From positions 7,435,338 to 7,499,337 of the forward strand of contig NC_088302.1 of assembly GCF_032854445.1 (NCBI RefSeq): a stretch of 64,000 nucleotides of DNA, given 5' to 3'. Positions 57,766 to 64,000 of the stretch are shown here, piece by piece. Source of the DNA: Liolophura sinensis. Its lineage: Eukaryota > Mollusca > Polyplacophora > Chitonida > Chitonidae. The notes under the pieces were generated by a model. The model had not been told where the DNA came from, searched no databases, and saw only the letters and a list, made by a program, of their open reading frames with translations. The translations under genes were made by a program, and so were the position numbers. The first letter of the stretch is position 1; the number at the start of each line of letters is the position of its first letter.

Positions 57766-60700
57766 TTCGATTAGAGTTTTATGCCGCACTCGAAAAAAAT
57801 ATTGTTTATACGACGGCCACCCGCGTTATGCTGGGAGGAAACGTGGCAGGGTAAAACCCACTACCATCCGCAGGTTGCTGGAAGACCTTCCCACGTACGG
57901 CAACAAAACCCTCATATAAGTGAAATGTTCTTGAGCATTGTGTTAAACACCACATATAACTAAGTAAGCAACATAGCCAACCAAAGATTATTACATGTAT
58001 ACAGAATTCCAAGCTTGTTCACCTTTCTGGTTCGATGAACTCTTGAGGTAAACCGTATAGCCAGTTTGTCGTTGCGAGATTCCTCGTGAAATAACTGCAC
58101 ATAAAAACAATGCTTAAGTGTGGAGAGACGCGCCATTCTTTCCAACAGATTCAATAGTTAAGAGTTTATAGCATGGAGCTAAATGATAACGAATTCAATT
58201 CATAAATGTTGTCACAACGAACACTTTGTGACGTGACCAAATTCTTTTTTCTGTTGTTCAGTTCGTTCAAGCAGAGGCATTCATTGTCATGATTGGTGAC
58301 GTTTACCCCCGAATGCTCCGCTCGTCTCCCCGGAAGGAAATCGTCGTGGGGGTCATCTGCCTGGTCTGGTTTCTTCTGGGTCTCTCCATGGTTACAGAGG
58401 TGTGGAAAACTGCATTACTTTCATGTACCTTACATTACAGCGACTGTTGCTTGGACATACGAGGTGTCAAAACTGGTCTTGAACAAGGAATTTCTACATC
58501 CACGGCTTTCACAGCTTGTGGGGCCTTGGTAACAGTAAGCGGTCGACGATGCGCGTGGGGCCTTGGTGACAGTAAACAGTCGACGATGAACGTGGGGTCT
58601 TGGTAGCAGTAATCGGTCGATGCGCGTGGGGCCTTAGTAACAGTAAGCGGTCGACGATGCGCGTGGGGTCTTGATGGCAGTAAGCGGTCGATGATGCACG
58701 TGGAGCCGTTTTCGCTGTCTAATGTTCGTTGAAGATCACTTGACTTTCACCAATATCGAGCAAATGTTTGCGTAACATATGGAACAGTTTGTTTGAATTT
58801 TAATAAATTGCCAAATAAGCCAGTTAACACCCACTGGGAACGTTAGTGTCCACGATGTCCAAGCTGACAATCGTGTACCATACACAGGAACAGCGCTATA
58901 GTGGTGGAGAGATAAGAGTGTCCCTCTTGTTATATCTACATTTTTTTGTTCTATTTATCTGATTGTTGTTTAACGCCACATTCAGGAGTTTCGATGAATA
59001 TGATGTCGGTCAGTTTTATAGGTGGAAAGAATATTATCACCAAAACCCCGCAATCAGTGTTTAACATAAATACCATCAGCAATTTTTTGATGGAAGTAAA
59101 TTAAATAATGCTGAACTCGTCTTGTTCTTCAGGGAGGAATTTATGTAGAACAGCTGTTTGAGTGGTACTGTGCTGGACGGATTATCATGCTGATTGTGGC
59201 ACTGGAGTGTTTTGTTATCTCCTATGTCTACGGTGAGAACACAGCTTACTTCTATCCTTAGTAAGAGCCTCTCTGTCGTACATCATGCCGGGTTATTATG
59301 TTGATTGTGGAACTGACGTGTGTGGTTATCTCCTATGACAACGGTGAGAACACAGCTTACTTCTATCCTTAGTAACAGTGTCTCTGTCGTACATCTTGTC
59401 GGGTTATTATGTTAATTGTGGAACTACAGTGTGTGGTTATCTCCTGTGTCTACGGTGAGAACACAGCGTACTTCTATCCTTAGTAAGAGTCTCTCTGTCG
59501 TGCAGTCTATCTACGGTGAGAACATAGCTTACTTCTATACTTGTCTCTCTGTCACACATCATGACGGATTATCATGTTGATTGTGGTACTAGAGTGTCTC
59601 GTTATCTCCAATGCTTGCAGTGAGAACACAGCTTACTTCTATCCTTAGTAACAGTCTCTCTGTCACACATCATGTCGGATTATCTGGTACTGGATTGTTT
59701 GGTTATCACCTATGTCTGCGGGGAGAACATAGCTTACTTCTATCTTTGGTAACAGTCTCTCTGTCACAAATCATGTCGGATTATCTGGTACTGGATTGTT
59801 TGGTTATCACCTATGTCTGCGGGGAGAACATAGCTTACATTCTATCTTTAGTAACATTCTCTGTCACACATCATGTCGGATTATCTGGTACTGGATTGTC
59901 CGGTTATCATCTATGTCAGCGGTGAGGAGACAACTTCTTTTCTTCGTAATAGTCCCTCTGTCATATATCATGACTCAATATCGGGTTGATTTTTATTTTT
60001 CAATTAATGCTTATAAATTGGGCCTTACTAAAAAGTATCTATGAGTAAATTATAAAAATATTGGAACGTAGACAACAATAACAGAAATAACCAGTGATCG
60101 CGCTTTTCCCGATCTTTTTGCTTGTACTTCAGGGCAAAAGTCAAGTTAACATATTTTCTGCAATTATGTAATTGAATGAAATAGTATTTTTCCTTCATTC
60201 ATTTGGTCACAGATACAAGAAGTTAAATTCAACGAAGCAATTGATGTTTCTGTACCTTTGTGAGTTTGGTTGTATTGATTTGGTTACAGGTATAAATCGA
60301 TTACAGCGTAACCTGGAGTATATGTTGGGCTTTCGACTTATTCCTTACTTTAAGGTCTGCTGGACTGTGATTACCCCTCTTTTCGCTGGGGTAAGAAAGA
60401 AATTCCTAATTATATCAGATTATTATTTCAGAACGCATCAATTTCCAATGCTGCCTTGTAGACTTATGGGTGAATTCCATACTTTTTACTTCAATTGAGC
60501 ATTTAAATTATTTTGGCAGTGTATTTATTTATTTGATTTCATACGACTGCAGCCAGCATTATGATTCTTAGGAAACCCGGTAGAGTCTTGAGGAAACCAC
60601 AAGTACGGCCGTTCGGTAATGTACCGGGAACTTATAAGGCTATTTTGTCCTCGCTTAAACTATAGCGTTTTACGATGTAATTTAACCATAAATCTCCGTG

Positions 60701-61804
60701 TTTTGTCTCGCTCAGTTTCTGTTCATCATGGATATAGTGTTGTACCCAGAACAAACCTATAACCGTAAGTTCCTGAGATACCACTTTCCGGGCTGGGCCA
60801 TAGGCATCGGTTGGGCCCTAGCTTCACTAGCTATCGTCTGTATTCCTGGAGTCATGGTGTATCGTGTGCTGACTGCTAAAGGGACACTACTGGAGGTAAG
60901 AACACGAGTACATTGTCTAAACAGCTGCAGTCGAACATGTTGAATCATTGTGACAAACATTGTACCTACTTTACAGTGATGATTAGTGATCCTATTACAC
61001 ATTAATTCACACAGGAAGAAAAGATTTGTCCTTCTTCCAGAATTTTGTTATCATGTATTCCAAGTCGTCTAATTAGATCAAAATGTAGCTTTAAAGGCTT
61101 TGCTATGCGGATAAAGAAATTGGGTCACAGTAGAAAAGCAATATGTATTCGATAAGAATGAATGAACGGAAAACTTATTGAGGCTTAACTGCTATCTAAT
61201 GTTGAGAACATTTTGTATGAGAATCTCCAGTTTATGAAATTATGTTGGTACCGGCAACACCTGGGTCTCGTTATAACTCAATCCAAAAAGTCATATCATG
61301 CGGATATAGTCTTCTGTGTAATTTGACTAGGTTTAGAGATGTTCGTGGATGTCAACTCCCTGGCGAAACCGTATTTGTAGTCACGTGTATTCACTTTATT
61401 CTGAGTGGTGGAGAGGATGATTGATGTCCAGAAGTTGCGAGTATTCTCGTGGGGAACCATCGAACTTCATCAGGTGCCTGACAAACCTCCAGACGGTTTA
61501 TTTGTCCGCAGCGGGAAGCCAAGAGTTTGATATTATTGTTTACTCAGAAACAAAACATAGCGGCTAAGACTGCCACCGACAGCTGTGGCGTAATGTGTTT
61601 CTTTATTACCTCTTACTTTTGCCTTCATAGTTAGTATTCAGTATATATGTTACTGACCCATTATTCTTGTAGAGGCTGAGATCTCAAGCAAAACCCTGTT
61701 TTAACACAGTGGAGAGAAACCGTGATAAAGGCTGTCTAGGGGATTCACCGAGCGAAAAAGACGTGGAAAAGAATCCTGCAGAGCTTTCTGGTCTGATGGA
61801 GTAA
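44550..61804 (+). CDS. SLC6-family Na+/Cl- dependent transporter (GABA/creatine/taurine-like), 13 exons, 595 aa
   Basis: Predicted plasma-membrane symporter with the LeuT fold, driving solute uptake with Na+ and Cl-. Exons: 44550-44673, 51478-51609, 52098-52368, 52771-52903, 53078-53212, 54488-54591, 55291-55415, 56169-56281, 58262-58399, 59133-59232, 60290-60390, 60716-60895, 61673-61804; all GT-AG, frame kept throughout, 1788 nt. Seen: cytosolic RxxW gate at residues 6-9, TM1 [12 protein letters not shown] before TM2, TM3 NLYYNV, an extracellular loop with a likely disulphide ([11 protein letters not shown]) and five N-glycosylation sequons, TM6 QVFFS, TM7 NAGTS, TM8 GIDSQF. Tyr, Gln, Ser, Asn and Ser of the known chloride site are all present. 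The sequence around CVWKGIK..GK, LLVRG and SGPGLAF.AYP looks most like creatine and GABA transporters, but the substrate cannot be assigned. The N-tail has only five residues before the RxxW motif. Confidence 0.95.
44772..44830 (+). mobile_element. SINE family A tail fragment
   Basis: ATAATGCTGGCCGTGGTCGA, ATAAGTGAAATATTCTCGAA, then a shortened AATAAAT tail, about 100 bp inside SLC6 intron 1. Confidence 0.8.
45376..45422 (+). mobile_element. SINE family A tail fragment
   Basis: AAGTGAAATATTCTTGAGTA, CGGTGTGAAGCACAATTCAG. The preceding 80 bp (GTGGTCAGAGCACAACCGTC) could be a degraded head. Confidence 0.65.
45554..45818. repeat. 33-bp minisatellite, about eight copies
   Basis: ACTGTGTCACAAATAACTAA plus TGATCACACATGG. 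Divisible by three, so an 81-codon open frame (Thr/Val/Ser/Asn/Asp/His repeats) runs through it at 45597-45842; no sign that it is a gene. In SLC6 intron 1. Confidence 0.93.
50183..50408 (+). mobile_element. SINE family A copy with head
   Basis: Head TCTGTGGCCGACGGGGTTAG, ACCCAGGAACCTCCCACTAA, GAGAAGGTCTGGCAGCAACC, GCCGCCATCTTATAAGTGAA, ATATTCCTGAATACGGCGTA, tail ATAAATAAATTAA. Confidence 0.9.
50467..50812 (+). mobile_element. SINE family B, full-length copy
   Basis: Head GATGGCTCATTTGGTAGAG (box A) and GGTCAATCCCGGGTC (box B), then AAGACCTTAAAAGAGGAAGT, GTATCAGTATAATGGCTCGG, TAGATAAAAGAGCGGTGGAA, GACTCCTTCGTCGTCATATG, tail ACGACGTTAAACCCTAAGCA. In SLC6 intron 1, sense to the gene, about 60 bp after a family A copy. 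Confidence 0.9.
51478..51609 (+). CDS. SLC6 exon 2: TM2
   Basis: Acceptor tttccag, donor gtaatc; 132 nt. Encodes [20 protein letters not shown], then [20 protein letters not shown] and PLFQ. The Tyr of FLIPY corresponds to the chloride-site Tyr in TM2 of GAT1. Confidence 0.95.
52098..52368 (+). CDS. SLC6 exon 3: TM3 and large glycosylated loop
   Basis: Acceptor ttcacag, donor gtaagt; 271 nt. Encodes [19 protein letters not shown], the [15 protein letters not shown] loop (two Cys placed as in the family disulphide), and a run with five sequons: NST, NAT, NWT, NAS and NVS. Ends TEYW plus two bases of a Glu codon. Confidence 0.96.
52771..52903 (+). CDS. SLC6 exon 4: TM4
   Basis: Acceptor atatccag, donor gtgagg; 133 nt. 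Reads [45 protein letters not shown]. CVWKGxKxxGK is the family signature after TM4. Confidence 0.95.
53078..53212 (+). CDS. SLC6 exon 5: TM5
   Basis: Acceptor atttcag, donor gtacgt; exactly 45 codons. Reads [20 protein letters not shown], then [20 protein letters not shown] and LASVQ. LLVRG..L.GA..GI.YFL.PDW is typical of SLC6. Confidence 0.95.
53760..54200. repeat. Degenerate ~58-60-bp tandem repeat, about seven copies
   Basis: Blocks of GAAGGTCGTNTCTTGT, ACATCTGATAATATCGCTAA, CNCTCCATCGGTCAGTGAA recur with ggtcg at 53824, 53882, 54002 and 54055. Old and much mutated. In SLC6 intron 5. Confidence 0.8.
54488..54591 (+). CDS. SLC6 exon 6: TM6
   Basis: Acceptor ttttcag, donor gtaagt; 104 nt. 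Reads [20 protein letters not shown], then [14 protein letters not shown]. Gln and Ser of the chloride site are kept, but the family pattern FFSYxxxLG...LGSYN is altered to FFSFCGGLG...LASCN. Confidence 0.94.
54820..54908 (+). mobile_element. SINE family A tail fragment
   Basis: CCTCCCACCATAATGCTGGC, CGTCGTCGTATAAGTGAAAT, ACACCAATCAAATAAATAAA; last ~88 bp of the element, in SLC6 intron 6. Confidence 0.9.
55291..55415 (+). CDS. SLC6 exon 7: TM7
   Basis: Acceptor gatacag, donor gtgagc; 125 nt. Reads [40 protein letters not shown]. Asn and Ser in NAGTS match the Na+/Cl- site residues of TM7. Confidence 0.95.
56169..56281 (+). CDS. SLC6 exon 8: TM8
   Basis: Acceptor ctccccag, donor gtaacg; 113 nt. 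Reads [38 protein letters not shown]. The Asp-Ser of GIDSQ corresponds to the Na2 site. Confidence 0.96.
56556..56655. repeat. Four tandem 25-bp units
   Basis: GATCAGTCAATCACTGTCCC plus TTGTC, period 25 (56567, 56592). In SLC6 intron 8. Confidence 0.93.
56838..56970 (+). mobile_element. SINE family A, head part with deletion
   Basis: GGGGCCTCCGTGGCCGATTG, GCTGGCGTGCTAACCCAGCA, then GAATGCGGTCG, CAACAACCTGCGGATTGCCG; stops before the body. It shows the start of the element most clearly. Confidence 0.85.
57706..57903 (-). mobile_element. SINE family A copy with expanded (ATTT)n tail
   Basis: About 60 bp of pure TTTA repeat, then TTATGCCGCACTCG, TACGACGGCCACCCGC, ACCATCCGCAGGTTGCTGGA, AGACCTTCCCACGTACGG. 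The tail has grown into a microsatellite. Confidence 0.9.
57910..57965 (+). mobile_element. SINE family A tail fragment, head-to-head with its neighbour
   Basis: CTCATATAAGTGAAATGTTC, TTGAGCATTGTGTTAAACAC. It faces the inverted copy just to its left, so the pair could form a hairpin in SLC6 intron 8. Confidence 0.75.
58262..58399 (+). CDS. SLC6 exon 9: TM9
   Basis: Acceptor gttgttcag, donor gtgtgg; 46 codons. Reads [46 protein letters not shown]. The YP..LR....E and GLSM.T patterns match SLC6 TM8-TM9. Confidence 0.95.
58522..58705. repeat. 37-bp minisatellite, about five copies
   Basis: CCTTGGTAACAGTAAGCGGT, CGACGATGCGCGTGGGG; period 37 (58524, 58561). GC-richer than its surroundings; in SLC6 intron 9, 120 bp after exon 9. 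Confidence 0.93.
58944..59060 (-). mobile_element. Diverged SINE family A fragment
   Basis: CTATTTATCTGATTGTTGTT, TAACGCCACATTCAGGAGTT, ATGATGTCGGTCAGTTTTAT. Clear order but many changes. 73 bp before SLC6 exon 10. Confidence 0.6.
59133..59232 (+). CDS. SLC6 exon 10: TM10
   Basis: Acceptor ttcttcag, donor gtgaga; 100 nt. Reads [33 protein letters not shown]. Its last 55 bases and the donor are the founder unit of the tandem array that follows in the intron. Confidence 0.94.
59178..59935 (+). repeat. Tandem array made of the exon 10 3' end plus its splice donor
   Basis: The founder is 55 bases of exon 10 (from CGGATTATCATGCTGATTGT) plus 56 bases of intron (GTGAGAACACAGCTTACTTC...). Copies start at 59289, 59400, a partial at about 59506, then 59565, 59676, 59777 and 59877, spaced 111 bp at first and 100-101 bp in the last ones. 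The first two copies keep an open frame matching exon 10 and a gtgagaac donor; two later ones have gggaga in place of the donor. No copy has the exon 10 acceptor. Confidence 0.93.
60290..60390 (+). CDS. SLC6 exon 11: TM11
   Basis: Acceptor gttacag, donor gtaaga; 101 nt. Reads [37 protein letters not shown]...N...M.G is the family pattern. Confidence 0.94.
60520..60618 (-). mobile_element. SINE family A fragment
   Basis: TATTTATTTATTTGATTTCA, GCAGCCAGCATTATGATTCT, GGAAACCCGGTAGAGTC; an internal deletion removes the ACTCAAGAATATT block. About 100 bp before SLC6 exon 12. Confidence 0.8.
60716..60895 (+). CDS. SLC6 exon 12: TM11-TM12
   Basis: Acceptor cgctcag, donor gtaaga; 60 codons. Reads [62 protein letters not shown]......S....P......L...GTL is the usual TM12 end. 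Confidence 0.95.
61673..61804 (+). CDS. SLC6 exon 13: cytosolic C-tail and stop
   Basis: Acceptor ttcttgtag; 43 codons and TAA at 61802-61804. Starts [10 protein letters not shown]; a hydrophilic tail rich in Lys, Glu and Ser with no domain I recognise. The length suits an SLC6 C-terminal tail. Confidence 0.88.
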   Translation, partial: RLRSQAKPCFNTVERNRDKGCLGDSPSEKDVEKNPAELSGLME

Positions 61805-61820
61805 TGTGAATGCCGGGCTG

Positions 61821-62075
61821 AATAAAGGGAGACCACTCGCTATGAGACGACGAAATACCAGAGTTGTGCGGTGTGGAATTTAGTGTGTGGAAAGCTCGTG
61901 AGTGGAGCTTGATGTAGAAATAATATGTTCATGTGATATTCAAATCCTGGATATGTTTTTCATTTGTTATTCAGTTAAACGTGTAGTCAGCTTATAACCA
62001 GTATATCTCCAGAATTAGGTCCAGGCGCTACATTCATTGGAGGTCTCACATACCAGAGTCTTAGTTCGGAATAAA
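61821..62075 (+). terminator. Candidate poly(A) signals of the SLC6 gene
   Basis: AATAAA occurs at 61821-61826, only 17 bases past the stop, and at 62070-62075. Either could direct 3' end formation; the second leaves a more usual UTR length. No transcript evidence is available here. Confidence 0.35.
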
Positions 62076-63324
62076 ATGCAAGTGATTACAGATGCTAGCT
62101 AACAAACAAGGGGAAGTTTAATGGAAGTGAAGGCCGATCTGAAGAAAACCTAAAAGTGGCATTAACTAAATTCATTTGCTGGAATCTTATTTCATTTTGA
62201 CTGATAAAATTAAGTGCTTAGGTAATTATGCTGTTATGTTTACGTGGGGAATCATTGTAAAAATATTATTGTCTTACATTATTAATTAACACTCTTGAAC
62301 GTATTGGCTCCAACCATCGTAATTCTACAGCTTGGTATTTGATGTAGTTTACAGTTGTATCTACCGCGTATATTTACATACCACTTTGGTATGTATGTGC
62401 ATCGTGCTGCTAAAATCACCAAAATACACGCTTAACCTTCTCTGCTAAAAAAAAAAAAACATTTCACCATGGGGGACAAATCGTTTAAAAATTTCATGGA
62501 TCGTATTGCTACCAAATTTTAATGGATTCGCGCTCAACCTGTGCAGCATACAATCAGACAAAGACAGACAAGTAAACGTCTCCAAAAGATAACCTCCTGT
62601 GCCGAAGGCAATATTAAATCGAGAATAACATAATGATTTTGGTTGAATAACACTTAATTTCTTCATCGTATTAACAAGCACATGATACATTCCGCTTACC
62701 TTGTTGTACCTTTTGAAGACATTCGCCACAGTTAAAATTTGACTTCCACTTTTATTCAGTAGAATAACATATCACCTCCATTCATGCCTCCATCCACGGA
62801 GAGATCCTCGTTGTGTCCGCCAGCTTGGAAGACATCAGGACCTGTTACTCTGTCAGTTTTCAAATGTAAATATTGTAGCTGTTACTTAAATGTTTTTTTC
62901 ATATTTTTCTTTATTTCATTATGACGATCATTGATTGTAAAATTCTTTAATTAGTACAACTATTGCCTATTTTTTTCGCTCCCTGCTTTAGTCGAAATCG
63001 TGCTGACAAAACTCTTAATACTCACACTGATTGGGTTCAAAATTACTGCTATTCAGACTTTGATTTTTTGTTTGAAAACGCATCGTTGCATGTCTGTTAG
63101 GGAACAATATGGTGCATACTTGTCAGCTGGAATGAGCATGTGTCGTCACACATACTCTTTATTTAAAAAATTACATATCAAATATAAAATATTGGTTTTC
63201 TATGTTAAATGCTTTAAGGTAATTTTTTAATTGTCACGATTATCAAAGCTTATGAAGTACACAAATTATTTGTATTTACGCATCATGGTTGTGTTTTCAT
63301 TCAGCAATTCCCGTAGCGCTATGA

Positions 63325-63535
63325 AAAACTGGCCTCCAAATAAGGCTTAAGCCATGGTATTAGGGGCTGTTTTATTTTCTTCTATTTAAGCACTTTCATG
63401 AGCAGTTAAAATAAAACCCTAATTGAAGTTAACTGACTACAGGCCGTACTTCACCGGTTACGTGTAATCATTTGCAAACTATCACACTGCCGTCGCTGCT
63501 CTGGTTTTACTCTCTATAACGTAGCAGTGTTTCAC
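63325..63535. repeat. Dispersed repeat E, copy 4
   Basis: TTAAGCCATGGTATTAGGGG, AAAATAAAACCCTAATTGAA, CTTCACCGGTTACGTGTAAT, GGTTTTACTCTCTATAACG. The longest copy, similar to copy 1. Confidence 0.6.
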
Positions 63536-64000
63536 AGCTGAGAATGTGCTTTGTTTAACTTAATTCTAGATGCGTTCTTCAGTTATGTAGAAACCAGCAA
63601 GGCTCTCCAATACGCTTTAATTCTGCCCATCGTCTATTGCGGTGAATAGATTATTTGCATCCATGCTTTAATGCTAAATTCTGACGTCGGCAGAATTATA
63701 TAAAGAGTTCCATGGCGACCGACTAACCCATGACAAATTTGTACCTTGTGGGAGTCAGTAGGACCTCATTTCATTTCCCACTCTTAGATACAATACGAAT
63801 TCAGATTTATTATTTTGCATCTTATTATTTTGCATTTTTGTGCACAAATATTTCAATTTCCGAGTCGTTGAGCATTAGTGGATAGACCAATGCCTGTCAG
63901 TAATGAACAAGTATGTGTCGTGTGGTGTCTTTTGCATGGCGTTTATTGATGCAGCACTATAAATATGTGAGTATATGTCGATTTTCTGCAAGGAGACACC

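Larger units (their letters stand above)
61805..64000. other. Downstream flank of the SLC6 gene
   Basis: Contains the candidate poly(A) signals and repeat E copy 4. Otherwise AT-rich DNA with short open frames only; no further gene seen before the window ends. Confidence 0.6.

Overview
This is eukaryotic (metazoan) genomic DNA. Its genes are split by many GT-AG introns, the proteins are animal-type, and intergenic and intronic DNA is full of tRNA-derived SINEs, short inverted-repeat elements and minisatellites. The commonest SINE has an (AAAT)n tail and a conserved tail-proximal block. From memory it resembles elements of molluscs and other lophotrochozoans, so a mollusc or related lophotrochozoan is my best guess; the species cannot be fixed from this window.

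Two genes are supported, and they diverge (head to head) across about 17 kb. (1) On the minus strand, 7886-27244, lies a mitochondrial aldehyde dehydrogenase of the ALDH2 type. I traced 14 coding exons that give about 520 residues with a targeting presequence and every catalytic residue. Exon 2 is one base short, which breaks the frame in the sequence as given. (2) On the plus strand, 44550-61804, lies a complete 13-exon SLC6-family Na+/Cl- coupled transporter of 595 residues, closest in appearance to the GABA/creatine/taurine group. Its chloride- and sodium-site residues are kept, but the unwound part of TM1 and TM6 is unusual. The two genes have no evident functional link: one is mitochondrial aldehyde oxidation, the other plasma-membrane solute uptake.

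Layout. 1-583: 34-bp minisatellite running off the left edge. 584-7885: no gene found; a fold-back element at 3771-4012. 7886-27244: ALDH2, whose introns hold at least seven tandem arrays (19, 24, 32, 41, 61 and 72 bp units), several SINEs and a TIR element family. 27245-44549: intergenic, with SINEs, a TA-flanked mariner-like remnant nested in a tandem repeat, a TIR element, and a 2.1/2.6-kb tandem duplication carrying two large ~25-bp satellite arrays, one copy of which took a SINE after duplication. 44550-61804: SLC6 gene; intron 10 holds a tandem array made from the 3' half of exon 10 plus its splice donor. 61805-64000: downstream flank, with possible poly(A) signals and a dispersed repeat.

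No rRNA, genuine tRNA, CRISPR or bacterial-type system was seen. The most unusual content is structural: exon-derived repeats in an intron, insertions that can be dated against duplicated empty sites, and a minisatellite that seems to have grown from inside a SINE.
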